This document shows, piece after piece, positions 23,642-33,043 of a stretch of DNA of 64,000 nucleotides. Each line of letters starts with the position of its first letter. Positions within the stretch are counted from its first letter, which is position 1. The DNA comes from Kribbella italica (GTDB lineage Bacteria; Actinomycetota; Actinomycetes; Propionibacteriales; Kribbellaceae), in NCBI RefSeq assembly GCF_014205135.1, contig NZ_JACHMY010000001.1:5890001-5954000 (forward strand). The letters are read 5' to 3'. Position numbers and translations under genes: made by a program. The notes under the pieces were generated by a model. It saw nothing but the letters and a program-made list of their open reading frames with translations. It searched no databases and was not told the origin of the DNA.

Positions 23642-25612
23642 ATGTCGGGTACAGGGGGCCTGCCGGTGGAGAAGCCGGTGGAGGTGGAGGAGCGGATCGG
23701 GCCGTACCGGCTGATCCGGCGCCTCGGGCAGGGCGGCATGGGTGTGGTCTACCTGGCCGAAGGGCCCGAGCGGCGCGAGGTCGCGCTCAAGGTGCTGCGG
23801 TCGCACGTCGCGCACGACCCGACCGCGCGGGCGCGGCTGGAGCGCGAGGCGACCACGCTGCGACGGATCGACCACCCTGGCGTGGCCGGAGTGCTCGACT
23901 ACGACCTGCAGGGCGACCGGCCGTACCTGGTGACGCGCTTCATCCCGGGGCGACCGCTGGACGAGCAGGTGGACGACCGCGGGCCGCTGACACCGCAGCG
24001 CTGGCTTCCGCTGGCCGGCTGCCTGGCCGAGTCGTTGCAGGCGATCCACGCGGCCGGAGTGATCCACCGCGACCTCAAGCCCGGCAACGTGATGATGTTC
24101 AACGGCAAGCCGGTGATGATCGACTTCGGCATCGCCCAGGCGGCCGACGACCTGCGGCTGACCCAGACCGGCCTCGTGATCGGTACGCCGGGCTACCTGG
24201 CGCCGGAGCTGATCGAGGGCGAGATGGTGTCCGAGTCGGCCGACTGGTGGGGCTGGGCAGCGACGGCCGCGTACGCCGCTACCGGACGCCGGCCGTTCGG
24301 CAAGGGCCCGTTCGAGGTGGTGCTGAGCCGGGTCCACAGCGGACAGGCCGACCTGGAGGGACTGGACCCGCGACTGAAGCCGCTGCTCGCCGCCGCCCTG
24401 TCGCCGAACCGCCGGAACCGGCCGACCCAGCTCGAGATCATGACCGGCCTCAACCGGTACGCCGAGGGCCGCGACGCCCTGGTCCCGCCGACCGAGGCCA
24501 AGACGGTACTGACCGCACCGGAGACCATCCACCTGCACCCGTCGACCATGGTGATGCCTGCGGCTGAAGACGGCACCCGGGTGATGCCCGGTGATCCGGA
24601 CCCAGCGGAAGTCGCCCAACTCGTACCGCCGGTCATTCCTCCGCTGTCCGCCTTCGCGCCGCTGCGCGACAAGGTGCGGGACGTCGCGGCCGAGCAGAAG
24701 GCTGCCCGACTGGCTGCCAAGGCAGTGCCGGTGCACCCTGCGACGTACAGCCCGGTCCCGGGCGCTGCTGCTCCGGCGGCGATGCCCCTGCCGTACCAAA
24801 CTGCGCCCGCTGGACTGGGCGGGCCTGCGGCCGGGCCGAACTACGCTCCGCCGACCGGACCGATCTACGCCCAGCCGCAGAACTATCCAGTCCCGCAGCA
24901 GCAGAACCATCCGGTTCCCCAGCAGAACAAGGCGATCGAGCACCGGCCGTCCGGCCCGCCGCTACCGCCGGCGTCTCGTGGCGGCCTGCTGTTCGCGATC
25001 CTGCTCGCACTGGCCGCGCTGATCGCCGTACTGCCGGTTGTGGGCATGCTGGTCGCCGGTGCACTCACTGTGCTGGCGCGGATGGTCGACAGGTCCAGTA
25101 CGGCGCTGCTGCGCCGACGCGAAGCCCGTGGCTACCGCGGCAGGTCGGACGGGCTCGTGGCCGTCGCAGCCAGCCCGGTCCACCTCGCCAGTGCGGCTCT
25201 GGTGTCGCTGCCCAGTGCGCTGCTGCCGCTCATCGTCGGCTTCAGCGTCGGTGGGATCACCACACTGGTCATCGCGCTGGCCATGGGCTTCGACTGGGCT
25301 CCGCTGGCTCCGGCGAGCGTTGCTGTCGGCGCGGTGTTCGGACTGCTCTCCGCCTGGGGTGGCCCGGGTGGAGGGTCGCTGCGCCGAGGTGCGCGAGCTG
25401 GTCTGCGGACGGTGTTCCGTCCGGCCTGGTTGAGCACGGTGGTGTCGCTCGGGCTGCTGGTCGTCACCGCGGTGCTGGCCCTCCGCGCCTACGACACCGG
25501 CACGAACTGGACGCCACTCGCTGACGCCTTCCGGCTGCCCGACCTGCCGAGCCCGACCATCGGCGACCTCCGGCAGCTCCCGGTGATCCGCGACCTGCCG
25601 TTCGTCAACTGA
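23642..25612 (+). CDS. Membrane-associated Ser/Thr protein kinase (Hanks type)
   Basis: 656 residues. The kinase domain (about 20-270) is complete: glycine loop GQGGMG (29-34), Lys50 in VALK, HRDLKPGN (142-149), DFG (161-163) and GTPGYLAPE (181-189). A Pro/Gln/Ala-rich linker runs from about 300 to 435. Instead of one anchor helix and extracellular PASTA repeats, the C-terminus has about four or five hydrophobic segments between residues 440 and 625, ending in a short tail. The ATG at 23642 is chosen; the open frame upstream lacks kinase homology. Its targets are unknown. Confidence 0.92.
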   Translation: MSGTGGLPVEKPVEVEERIGPYRLIRRLGQGGMGVVYLAEGPERREVALKVLRSHVAHDPTARARLEREATTLRRIDHPGVAGVLDYDLQGDRPYLVTRFIPGRPLDEQVDDRGPLTPQRWLPLAGCLAESLQAIHAAGVIHRDLKPGNVMMFNGKPVMIDFGIAQAADDLRLTQTGLVIGTPGYLAPELIEGEMVSESADWWGWAATAAYAATGRRPFGKGPFEVVLSRVHSGQADLEGLDPRLKPLLAAALSPNRRNRPTQLEIMTGLNRYAEGRDALVPPTEAKTVLTAPETIHLHPSTMVMPAAEDGTRVMPGDPDPAEVAQLVPPVIPPLSAFAPLRDKVRDVAAEQKAARLAAKAVPVHPATYSPVPGAAAPAAMPLPYQTAPAGLGGPAAGPNYAPPTGPIYAQPQNYPVPQQQNHPVPQQNKAIEHRPSGPPLPPASRGGLLFAILLALAALIAVLPVVGMLVAGALTVLARMVDRSSTALLRRREARGYRGRSDGLVAVAASPVHLASAALVSLPSALLPLIVGFSVGGITTLVIALAMGFDWAPLAPASVAVGAVFGLLSAWGGPGGGSLRRGARAGLRTVFRPAWLSTVVSLGLLVVTAVLALRAYDTGTNWTPLADAFRLPDLPSPTIGDLRQLPVIRDLPFVN

Positions 25613-25614
25613 GA

Positions 25615-25648
25615 ACAGGCTCCTCACAGCATCCTGTGAAGAGCCTGT
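25615..25648. terminator. Bidirectional terminator hairpin
   Basis: ACAGGCTCCTCACAG (25615-25629) pairs with CTGTGAAGAGCCTGT (25634-25648) with one mismatch and a 4-nt loop. It lies between the convergent kinase and purA stops. Confidence 0.8.
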
Positions 25649-25657
25649 CCTGGGTGC

Positions 25658-26950
25658 TCAGTTGCGGTTGTCGAGCATCACGATCTGCGAGCGCTCGGGG
25701 CCGACACCGACCGCCGAGATCGGCGCGCCGCTCATCGCCTCGACCGTGCGGATGTAGGTCTGCGCGTTCTTCGGCAGGTCGTCGAAGTCACGGCAGCCGG
25801 TGATGTCCTCGTCCCAGCCGTCGAGCTCCTCGTAGACCGGCTTCGCGTGGTGGAAGTCGGTCTGCGTCATCGGCATCTCGTCGTGCCGCACGCCGTTCAC
25901 GTCGTACGCGACGCAGACCGGGATCTTCTCGCGCCCGGTCAGCGTGTCCAGCTTGGTCAGCACGAAGTCCGTGACGCCGTTGACCCGGGCGGTGTACCGC
26001 GCGATCACCGCGTCGTACCAGCCGCAGCGTCGCGGCCGGCCGGTCGTCGTACCGAACTCGAAGCCCTGTGTGCGCAGCCACTCACCGTCCGCGTCCAGCA
26101 GCTCGGTCGGGAACGGACCCTCGCCGACCCGCGTGGTGTAGGCCTTGATGACCGCCATCACCCGGTCGATCCGGGTCGGCGGAATGCCGGCACCGGTGCA
26201 CGCGCCCGCGGAGATCGCGCTCGACGACGTGACGAACGGATACGTTCCGTGGTCGACGTCGAGCAGCGTCGCCTGACCGGCCTCCATCAGCACGGTCTTG
26301 CCGGCGTCGAGGGCCTTGCCGAGCAGCAGGCTCGTGTCGGCGACCATCGGGCGCAGGCGCTCGGCGTACCCGAGCAGCTCGTCCAGGACCTCGGAGATCT
26401 CCACCGCGCGGCGGTTGTAGACCTTCACCAGCAGCTGGTTCTTCTGCTCCAGCGCGCCGGTGATCTTCTGCTCGAGGATCTTCTCGTCGTACAGGTCCTG
26501 GATCCGGATCCCGATCCGGTTCATCTTGTCGGCGTACGTCGGCCCGATGCCGCGGCCGGTGGTGCCGATCTTGCGGCTGCCGAGGAACCGCTCGGTCACC
26601 TTGTCCAGCGTCCGGTTGTACGGCGGGATGACGTGCGCGTTCGCGCTCACCACCAGCCGGCTGGTGTCGACCCCACGGGCCTGCAGTGCGTCCAGCTCCT
26701 CGAACAGGACGCTCAGGTCGACCACCACGCCGTTGCCGATCACCGGCGTCACGCCCGGGGTCAGGATTCCGCTCGGCAGCAGGTGCAGCGCGTACTTCTC
26801 GGTGCCGATGACAACGGTGTGGCCGGCGTTGTTGCCGCCGTTGAACTTCACCACGTAGTCGATCGCGGTCCCGGTGTTGCCGAGCAGATCGGTCGCCTTG
26901 CCTTTGCCCTCATCGCCCCACTGGGCGCCGACGAGCACGATTGCGGGCAT
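25658..26950 (-). CDS. purA: Adenylosuccinate synthetase
   Basis: 430 residues, the family's usual length. It condenses IMP and aspartate using GTP to make adenylosuccinate, the substrate of PurB. The N-terminus [21 protein letters not shown] contains the catalytic Asp and P-loop. [16 protein letters not shown], the GTP-site TKLD (in VLTKLDTL) and the late SVGPERSQ region are present. The ATG at 26950 is the family start; the open frame to 27031 is an extension without homology. Confidence 0.97.
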   Translation of the reverse strand: MPAIVLVGAQWGDEGKGKATDLLGNTGTAIDYVVKFNGGNNAGHTVVIGTEKYALHLLPSGILTPGVTPVIGNGVVVDLSVLFEELDALQARGVDTSRLVVSANAHVIPPYNRTLDKVTERFLGSRKIGTTGRGIGPTYADKMNRIGIRIQDLYDEKILEQKITGALEQKNQLLVKVYNRRAVEISEVLDELLGYAERLRPMVADTSLLLGKALDAGKTVLMEAGQATLLDVDHGTYPFVTSSSAISAGACTGAGIPPTRIDRVMAVIKAYTTRVGEGPFPTELLDADGEWLRTQGFEFGTTTGRPRRCGWYDAVIARYTARVNGVTDFVLTKLDTLTGREKIPVCVAYDVNGVRHDEMPMTQTDFHHAKPVYEELDGWDEDITGCRDFDDLPKNAQTYIRTVEAMSGAPISAVGVGPERSQIVMLDNRN

Positions 26951-27268
26951 CTCAGCCCTCCTCTTCAACGCGTCGACCGGCGGCATCATCGCCGCGTGTG
27001 GTCGGCCGCTGGAAACGGTGAAGCCCGGCACACTTCACCGAACGTTCATCCGGCAAGCGTTCCAGGCTCTTACGACCGAAGCCTACCGGACCGGCGGTCC
27101 CTGCAGAGGTTTCCGTGTCAGTGATCCGGACCGTGAACCGGGGTTGCCATTTTCCGTGATCACGTGCACACTCTTAGTCAGCGGCCCGCCGAAACTGCCG
27201 CAGGGGACGGTTCCGGCGGGCCGCTTCCTTGTGCGCACAGTCTTCTGTGCTTGGTGATTCTCGTTGCC
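26951..27268. other. 318-bp intergenic region between purA and VOC gene
   Basis: This should hold the purA promoter (minus strand). Apart from a strong hairpin at 27180-27225 I see no gene, repeat or recognisable riboswitch. Short open frames here lack a ribosome-binding site and coding character. Confidence 0.6.
27180..27225. terminator. Hairpin downstream of the VOC gene
   Basis: Perfect 12-bp stem AGCGGCCCGCCG (27180-27191) with CGGCGGGCCGCT (27214-27225). It lies 44 nt beyond the VOC stop on the minus strand and probably ends that transcript; there is only a weak T-rich stretch on the plus side. Confidence 0.65.
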
Positions 27269-27760
27269 TCAGGCCTCGTCCAGCCCTTCCGGGTTCGACG
27301 CCAGCCACTCCTTCACCCGCCGGTCCGCCTCCTCCGGCGAGACGTTCTCGACCTTGGTCAGGATCGCCCAGCGGTGGCCGAACGGGTCGATCACCGTGCC
27401 GTACCGGTCGCCGGTCATGAACGTCGAGACCGGCTCGACCTGCCGCGCGCCGGCCTCGATCGCCTTGGCGAACGTCGCGTCCACGTCCGGCACGTAGTGC
27501 ACCAGCGACGAGTGCACCCACTCGCCGTTCGGGGCCCGCAGCCCGATCTGCGGCATCTGGTCGCTGAGCTGCAGCATCGAGTTCCCGAACCGCAGCTCGG
27601 CCTGCCCGAGCCGGCCGTCGGGCATGTCCTGCCGGCTGACCACCTCCGCGCCGAAGACCTGCTGGTAGAACTCGATCGCCTTCGGCCCGTTGTCCACGGC
27701 CAGGTACGGGGTCAGCGAGTGATAACCGTCGGGGACGGGGTTTACCGTGTTCGTCGTCAT
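27269..27760 (-). CDS. VOC-superfamily (PhnB-like) protein
   Basis: 163 residues. The paired beta-alpha-beta-beta-beta units of the glyoxalase/VOC fold are visible (YLAVDNGPKAIEFYQQVFGAEVV; DVDATFAKAIEAGARQVEPV; TVIDPFGHRWAI). PhnB-like relatives have no settled reaction. It ends with a charged helix (SPEEADRRVKEWLAS). It is divergent from the AraC-type regulator gene, whose product may control it. Confidence 0.9.
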   Translation of the reverse strand: MTTNTVNPVPDGYHSLTPYLAVDNGPKAIEFYQQVFGAEVVSRQDMPDGRLGQAELRFGNSMLQLSDQMPQIGLRAPNGEWVHSSLVHYVPDVDATFAKAIEAGARQVEPVSTFMTGDRYGTVIDPFGHRWAILTKVENVSPEEADRRVKEWLASNPEGLDEA

Positions 27761-27818
27761 GACGTTCAGTCAACGCCCTACCGGCCCCTCGGGTCTTGGA
27801 AGAAAGCGACAGCCACCC

Positions 27819-28637
27819 GTGACGCAGCCCGCGGACAGCGAGAAGGGCATCCTGCATCCGCAGGAACAGGCCCGGCACCGCTCCCTGAGCCGGCTCGCGC
27901 CCGGGCCGACGGTCGGCCGGTTCGTCGAGTGGTACTGGATCGTCGAGTGGGAGCTGACCGAGCCGTACGTCGCCGAGGTGCTGCCGTACCCGAGCGTGAA
28001 CGTGACGTTCGAGCAGCCCGGCGGCGCCTTCCTGAACGGGGTCTGCACGCGCAAGTTCGAGCGCGAGCTGGCCGGTCGCGGCCGGGTCTTCGGGGTGAAG
28101 TTCTGGGCCGGCGGGTTCGGCGCGCTGACCGGGCGTGACGTGGCGTCGTTCCGCGACCAGGTGCTGCCGCTGACCGACGTCTTCCCGGACGCGGACAAGC
28201 TGGCCGACCTGGTCTTCGCCGCCGACTCCGACGTACGGCGGCGCGCGGTCGTCGAGGCCTACCTGGCCGACCACCTGGTGGCCGACGACCCGTCGTACGC
28301 GCTGGTCCGGCGAATCGTCGCCGCGATGGCGGAGGACCGCTCGGTGACCCGCGTCGACCAGGTCACCGAGCAGTTCGACGTACCGATCCGCACGCTGCAA
28401 CGCCTCTTCCGCCGGTACGTCGGCGTCGGCCCGAAGTGGGTTCTGCGCCGCTACCGCCTGCACGACGGCGCCGAGCTGCTGGCCCGCGGCGAGGTCACCG
28501 AGCTCGCCGACCTGGCCGTCGCCCTCGGCTACTTCGACCAGGCCCACTTCGCCCGCGAGTTCAAGGACCAGATCGGTCTGACGCCCACCGACTACGCAGC
28601 GCGCACCGCCGCCGAGCGCCAGATCACCTACCGCTGA
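27819..28637 (+). CDS. AraC-family transcriptional regulator
   Basis: 272 residues from the GTG at 27819; an upstream ATG at 27759 would overlap the divergent gene's start. The N-terminal half (about 15-140) matches the DUF6597-like sensor domain of AraC proteins (RFVEWYWIVEWEL, LPYPSVNVTFEQPGG, GVKFWAGGFGAL). The C-terminal pair of helix-turn-helix motifs lies at about 175-265 (VTEQFDVPIRTLQRLFRRYVGVGPKWVLRRYRL; LAVALGYFDQAHFAREFKDQIGLTP). Likely target: the divergent VOC gene. It overlaps the convergent MFS gene by 10 nt. Confidence 0.88.
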   Translation: MTQPADSEKGILHPQEQARHRSLSRLAPGPTVGRFVEWYWIVEWELTEPYVAEVLPYPSVNVTFEQPGGAFLNGVCTRKFERELAGRGRVFGVKFWAGGFGALTGRDVASFRDQVLPLTDVFPDADKLADLVFAADSDVRRRAVVEAYLADHLVADDPSYALVRRIVAAMAEDRSVTRVDQVTEQFDVPIRTLQRLFRRYVGVGPKWVLRRYRLHDGAELLARGEVTELADLAVALGYFDQAHFAREFKDQIGLTPTDYAARTAAERQITYR

Positions 28638-29830
28638 CGCTTCACTCCCAGCCCGAACAACGTCGCCGTCACTGCCGCCGCGAGAGCGAGAGCGAAGCCC
28701 TGCTGGGCGGAGTGGCCGTCGACCACGTGGCCGGCGAAGGCCGCGCCGAGGGCTACTCCGGCGGCGCCTCCGGAGTTGAGCCAGGTGAAGGCCTGGGTGA
28801 GGACGCTCGGCTCCACCTCGCGCTCGGTGATGACCGCCGACAGGGTCTGGATGGGCGCGATCGCCAAGCCAGGAAGGGCTAGCGCGAGTCCGAGAGCCAG
28901 TGGATTGCTGGCCAGGAGCAACGGGATCGTGCTGATCGTCAGGACAGTCAGGGCCAGGACGAACTGCTTGGCCGGCTGCATCGGCCAGTGCTTGGCGCCG
29001 TACGCGAGACCGCTGACGAGGCTGACGAGACTGGTGATCGCGTAGAGCGGTCCGGCGAGCGAGGGACTGCCGTTGTCGACGGCGAAGGCCGTGACCGAGA
29101 CCTGCATGCTGCCGAAGAACAGGCCCATGCCGACACTCGTGGCGACCAACGCGAGAAACCCCTTGTGGACAAGGCGTGCTGAGCTCTCGCGGTCTTGCGC
29201 CCGGGCTGCTGGTGGGGCTGTACTGCGTTGCACTGCCAGCGACAGTCCGCCTGCGACCAGGAGCCCTGTGGCCAAGGCTGACCCGGCTACTGGTGTGGTG
29301 AGCGAGCTGACGGTGCCGATGAGGGCTGGGCCGACCATGAAGGCGACACCGGTGCTCAGCGCCTCCAGTGCGAAGGCTGTGTTGAGTCCTGGCTTGCCGC
29401 GGAGGGCACAGGCCCAGCGGGCCGAGGTCTGCGCGCCGACTTGGGGCAGTGTGCCGCCGGCGAGGACACCTGCAGCGATCAGCATGCTCTGTGGTTGGTG
29501 ACTGGTGGTGAGGGTGATCAGCAGGGCGACCGCGGCCGCGTGGAGCAGCAGGGTGATCGGCAGCATGCGGGTCTGGCCGTAGCGGTCGATCAGCCGCGCC
29601 ACCTGCGGCCCGGCCAACGCCTCGGCGACGGCGAAGCCGCCGGTGACGGTGCCGGCCACGGCGTACGAGCCGGTGGAGCCGTGCACCAGCCAGACGATGC
29701 CTAGGCCGGTCATGGCGATGCCGATGCGCGCTGGAGCCGCTGCCAGGAAGAACTTCCACGCTCCCGGCGTCCTGAGGACGCTGCCGTAGCTGGTGCGGGG
29801 CGTGCTGATCCGTCCGGTGAGTGCCGGCAC
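28628..29830 (-). CDS. MFS transporter
   Basis: 400 residues, twelve hydrophobic segments in two halves. The loop between helices 2 and 3 has GPQVARLIDRYGQTRMLP, a form of the MFS signature (G-x3-D-R-x-G-R). The start is GTG at 29830. No glycine/proline-rich antiporter motif C is certain, so whether it exports a drug or metabolite cannot be said. It follows the ComB-like gene on the same strand after a 167-bp gap, so a separate promoter is likely. Confidence 0.88.
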   Translation of the reverse strand: MPALTGRISTPRTSYGSVLRTPGAWKFFLAAAPARIGIAMTGLGIVWLVHGSTGSYAVAGTVTGGFAVAEALAGPQVARLIDRYGQTRMLPITLLLHAAAVALLITLTTSHQPQSMLIAAGVLAGGTLPQVGAQTSARWACALRGKPGLNTAFALEALSTGVAFMVGPALIGTVSSLTTPVAGSALATGLLVAGGLSLAVQRSTAPPAARAQDRESSARLVHKGFLALVATSVGMGLFFGSMQVSVTAFAVDNGSPSLAGPLYAITSLVSLVSGLAYGAKHWPMQPAKQFVLALTVLTISTIPLLLASNPLALGLALALPGLAIAPIQTLSAVITEREVEPSVLTQAFTWLNSGGAAGVALGAAFAGHVVDGHSAQQGFALALAAAVTATLFGLGVKRQR

Positions 29831-29997
29831 GGGTGAGCCTTTCGCTACCCGGCGGGGCGGTGATCTGACCGTGGGCGTCCAGCTCGTTCGGTCCGTCAGT
29901 GCCGCCTACAACCGTCCATTTTCGGCAGGAAGCGGGGACGCACGCCGCCTGCCGGCTATGTCGCCGGGCAGAACATCGATGAGGTGTTCTAGCGCGT

Positions 29998-30732
29998 TCA
30001 GTCTACTACGAAGGCCCCGGCCCGCAGCACCGGAACGGACTGACTGCTGCCGACCTCCGCCGCGACCGCCACGTCCTGCGGGAAGCCGTACTGCGTCAAC
30101 TCCCGTCCGCCCGCACAGTCGTGCAGCCGGTCGGGCAGCTCGTCGGCAGCATCTCTGTACGCCGCCGCGGCCGCTCGGGCTTCCGGCGAGAGCGGACCGA
30201 CGCCGAGGTCTTCCAGCGCGGCGATGAAGGCACCGGCACCCCACAGGTCTTCCACTGCCGGCCGCAGCGACCCGTCCGGCCAACGCTCACCTGCAGCTAC
30301 AGCTACTACTTGAGTTGCCTGTGCTGCATGGTGTGCAGCTGCTTGGTAGTTCCGCAGAGAGACAGCCAGGACAGTGGAACCACTGTCCGCCAGCTGCTGG
30401 GAGATGGTGGAGCCGTTGGGGCTCGGGAGGACCAGGCGTTCGACGTACTGCGCCTGGCGGATGCTGGCCGGGGACAGGCTGATGCCATCGGGGCCGGCCT
30501 CGGACCGGCCGACCGCGAGGGCGGCGGCGTGCTGTTCGGCGTACTGGATCGCGGTGCTGTCGTGCCAGCGGTACGGCAGGACCGTGATGCCGCGGTCGGC
30601 GGCGACCGTCACCGAGGTGGTGAACGAGAGGACGTCGACGACCGCGACGAGCGCACCTGGTACGGCGGCGGCACCGGCTGGTCCCCAGTCGAAGCCGACG
30701 CGGTACCCGGACTGCGCGTAAGGACTGGTCAC
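29998..30732 (-). CDS. 2-phosphosulfolactate phosphatase (ComB)-like protein
   Basis: About 244 residues from the GTG at 30732; the frame extends to a TTG at 30768. Conserved ComB blocks are present: VVDVLSFTTSV, LPSPNGSTISQQL and AGERWPDGSLRPAVEDLWGAGAFIAALE, with a final VPVLRAGAFVV. In methanogens ComB dephosphorylates 2-phosphosulfolactate for coenzyme M. Actinobacteria do not make coenzyme M, and no sulfolactate genes are nearby, so the in vivo substrate here is unknown. Confidence 0.85.
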   Translation of the reverse strand: MTSPYAQSGYRVGFDWGPAGAAAVPGALVAVVDVLSFTTSVTVAADRGITVLPYRWHDSTAIQYAEQHAAALAVGRSEAGPDGISLSPASIRQAQYVERLVLPSPNGSTISQQLADSGSTVLAVSLRNYQAAAHHAAQATQVVAVAAGERWPDGSLRPAVEDLWGAGAFIAALEDLGVGPLSPEARAAAAAYRDAADELPDRLHDCAGGRELTQYGFPQDVAVAAEVGSSQSVPVLRAGAFVVD

Positions 30733-30790
30733 CAGCGAGACGATGCCTCGCCGGCGGCCGCCGTACAAGCAGGTTTCAGCTCAGACGGTG

Positions 30791-31198
30791 TCAGCTGAGT
30801 TCGTCAGCAGCAGTCGGCGACGAGTCGCGCAGGAAGGTGACGCAGCGCTCGGCCTCCTCCTTCTCCTCGATCACCGCCGCCGCCTTGCCGAGCACCGCCA
30901 GGCAGCGCAGGAAGCCGCGGTTCGGCTCGTGCTCCCACGGAACCGGGCCGTGCCCCTTCCAGCCGTTGCGGCGCAGCAGGTCGAGCCCCCGGTGGTAACC
31001 GGTCCGGGCATAGGCGTAGGCCTCGATGGTCCGGCCGTCGGCGAAGGCGGCCTCGGCCAGCTCCGACCAGGCCAGCGAGGAGGTCGGGTACTTGGCGGCG
31101 GCGTCCACCGGAGCGAGTCCGGCGGCGAGTTCCGCCGCGGCCGGGTCCTCGGGGAGTAGGGTCTCGGGAGGACCGCTCAGCAGATTGTTCAATTCCAT
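30791..31198 (-). CDS. DUF3151 family protein
   Basis: 135 residues from the ATG at 31198. The N-terminus MELNNLLSGPPETLLPEDPAAAEL and the TPR-like block SSLAWSELAEAAFADGRTIEAYAYARTGYHRGLDLLRRNGWKGHGPVPWEHEPNRGFLRCL identify this actinobacterial family. Soluble, cytosolic, with no known activity; it is often found near fba, which lies 3 kb away here. It is divergent from the HNH gene. Confidence 0.9.
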   Translation of the reverse strand: MELNNLLSGPPETLLPEDPAAAELAAGLAPVDAAAKYPTSSLAWSELAEAAFADGRTIEAYAYARTGYHRGLDLLRRNGWKGHGPVPWEHEPNRGFLRCLAVLGKAAAVIEEKEEAERCVTFLRDSSPTAADELS

Positions 31199-31343
31199 AG
31201 GCACATCTTCGCCGATCACGCTGCCGGCCCGGCACGTGACCGTCTGACGAAATCCGTTGACCGTTCACGTACCGGCCACGGATGCTTGAGACCCTGCGTC
31301 GTACCGCCGTGGTTCCCAGCTACGGCCGGAAAGGAGGCACCGG

Positions 31344-31793
31344 ATGAGTGTCATCGTCCTGAACGCGTCGTACGAGCCACTGCACACCGTCTCGATCCAG
31401 CACGCCATCCGGATGCTGGTGCGTGAGGTCGCGGTGGTCGAAGAGGCGCACGGCGAACGGACCATCGGCCCTTTTCCGGTCCCCAGGGTGCTCCGGCTGG
31501 TGCGCTACGTGGTCACCCACTGGCGCTACGCGGCCGGCCGGATGAAGTACAGCAAGCATGGCGTCCTGCGCCGCGACAGGTTCCGGTGTGCCTACTGCGG
31601 GCTGGAGAACGCCGACACGATGGACCACGTTCAACCGAGATCCAGAGGCGGCCGCACGGAGTGGCTGAACGCGGTCGCCGCCCATGCTGCCTGCAACGAG
31701 CGGAAGGGCAACCGGACGCCGTCCGAGGCCAACATGCCCCTGCTGTGGCAACCCTGGGTACCAACCCGCGCGGAGCTCGTCATCGAGACATGA
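31344..31793 (+). CDS. HNH endonuclease
   Basis: 149 residues with an ideal AAGGAGG ribosome-binding site 6 nt before the ATG. The zinc-stabilised HNH site is intact: CAYC (82-85), DHV (94-96, catalytic His95), Asn109 and CNERK (117-121). The N-terminal part (VLNASYEPLHTVSIQHAIRMLVREVAVVEEA) is typical of the widespread actinobacterial stand-alone HNH family. It is neither in a phage nor an intron context. DNA nicking or cutting is expected; the biological role is unknown. Confidence 0.93.
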   Translation: MSVIVLNASYEPLHTVSIQHAIRMLVREVAVVEEAHGERTIGPFPVPRVLRLVRYVVTHWRYAAGRMKYSKHGVLRRDRFRCAYCGLENADTMDHVQPRSRGGRTEWLNAVAAHAACNERKGNRTPSEANMPLLWQPWVPTRAELVIET

Positions 31794-31805
31794 CGGGCCT
31801 TTTTT
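31778..31805 (+). terminator. Intrinsic terminator overlapping the HNH stop codon
   Basis: CGTCAT (31778-31783) and ATGACG (31790-31795) form a 6-bp stem with a 6-nt loop, followed by GGCC and six T residues. The stem includes the TGA stop at 31791-31793. Confidence 0.55.
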
Positions 31806-31881
31806 ATGCCCTTTTCCGGGGTCGTCCACAGCTGAGGTGATGGTCGTCGGCCGACGGGCCGATCGCGGCATCTTCTGAGGT

Positions 31882-32961
31882 GTGAACCCAACCCTCAACG
31901 TGCTCCGCGCGATCCGTGGCGGCGTCTTCACCCGCGCCGACGCCCGCGCCTGCGGCTACTCCGACCCCGACATCGACTCCCTGCTCCGAACCGGCGGCTG
32001 GCGCCGGATCCGCCCCGGGCGGTACGCCGGCTTCCGCGACCTCGCGCTGGTCACCGACGAGACCCTGCACGTCCGGCGGACGTTCCAGCTGCTGCGTGAA
32101 TCCTCAGGGCGCACCGCCAGCCACCAGTCGGCGGCGGCCCTGCACGGCCTGCCGTTGTGGGGCCTCGATCTGGCGAGAGTGCACCTCACGCTGGAGGAGG
32201 TCCCGGAGGTGCTGCGCGGCCGAGTGGTCGGCGGTGCTGCGCGGGGTGATCGCAGGGTTGTCGAGGACGACGTGGTGCGGCATGTGCGGAGCCCGTTGGG
32301 TCCTGGCGTCGTCGTGTGGAACGGGCTGCGCGTGACGTCGCCTCCACGCACGGTCGCCGAGGTCGCCGCGACCTGTCCGACCGCTCCCGCCCAAGCTGTT
32401 GCCGACGCCAGCCTGTACTCAGGTCTCACCACCGCCACGACGCTCCGGAAGGCGACCGATCACCTGATCGACGGGATCGAGCAGGCCCGGTGCGTCGTCG
32501 CTCGTGCCACGCACGAGTCGGCGTCGGTCGCCGAGTCCCGGCTGCGCGTGATCCTGGCCGACGCCGGACTGCCCACGCCGTCCTCCTCTCCCCCACCAGG
32601 TGTCGACGCAGACCAGGTCGGGTGCTCGTTGTGGTTCCCGGCCGAACGCACCGTCGTCGAGTTCGAGCCGCACCGTCCGTACTGGTCGAACGCTCCCGAC
32701 GAAACCACTCCGGCCCTCGCCGCCTACCTCGCCGAAGCCGCCGACCGAGCCTTCGGCGTCCCCCGCCCCGGCCTTCCCGCCGACCCTTCCCCCGCCGGCT
32801 ACTGCTGGATCTCCTGGTCGGATCTCGACGACCCACCCGCCGTCGTCGAAGAAGTCCGTACGACGTTCGCCCGCGCGCTGCGCTCCACGACGGTCAGAAC
32901 CTTCGACCCCGATCGCCGCCGACGCCCACGGCCTCCGGGCCGAATCCCCCGTCCGAGCTAG
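31882..32961 (+). CDS. AbiEi-antitoxin-like protein with decayed nuclease-like C-terminus
   Basis: 359 residues from a GTG at 31882. Residues 1-55 carry the winged-helix of AbiEi-type proteins (VFTRADARACGYSDPDIDSLLRTGGWRRIRPGRYAG). Residues 80-190 continue the AbiEi-like pattern (SHQSAAALHGLPLWG; LRVTSPPRTVAEVAATCPTAPAQAVADAS). The C-terminal third would normally be a Vsr/DUF559-like nuclease (VDFLW..., EVDG...KY); here only a loose version is visible (WFPAERTVVEFEPHRPYW). No AbiEii toxin gene is adjacent, so it is an orphan. Stop is TAG at 32961. Confidence 0.75.
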   Translation: MNPTLNVLRAIRGGVFTRADARACGYSDPDIDSLLRTGGWRRIRPGRYAGFRDLALVTDETLHVRRTFQLLRESSGRTASHQSAAALHGLPLWGLDLARVHLTLEEVPEVLRGRVVGGAARGDRRVVEDDVVRHVRSPLGPGVVVWNGLRVTSPPRTVAEVAATCPTAPAQAVADASLYSGLTTATTLRKATDHLIDGIEQARCVVARATHESASVAESRLRVILADAGLPTPSSSPPPGVDADQVGCSLWFPAERTVVEFEPHRPYWSNAPDETTPALAAYLAEAADRAFGVPRPGLPADPSPAGYCWISWSDLDDPPAVVEEVRTTFARALRSTTVRTFDPDRRRRPRPPGRIPRPS

Positions 32962-33043
32962 CCGATTCACTCCCTGGAGGGATCTGTCCCGCGCCCGAAC
33001 CGACGACGGTGGTCGAACAAGCCGAACCAAAGGAGCCGAACCA

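Noticed and set aside
26951-27268. A purine riboswitch upstream of purA
   Set aside because: I could not find a conserved aptamer pattern; the only strong structure is a hairpin nearer to the VOC gene.
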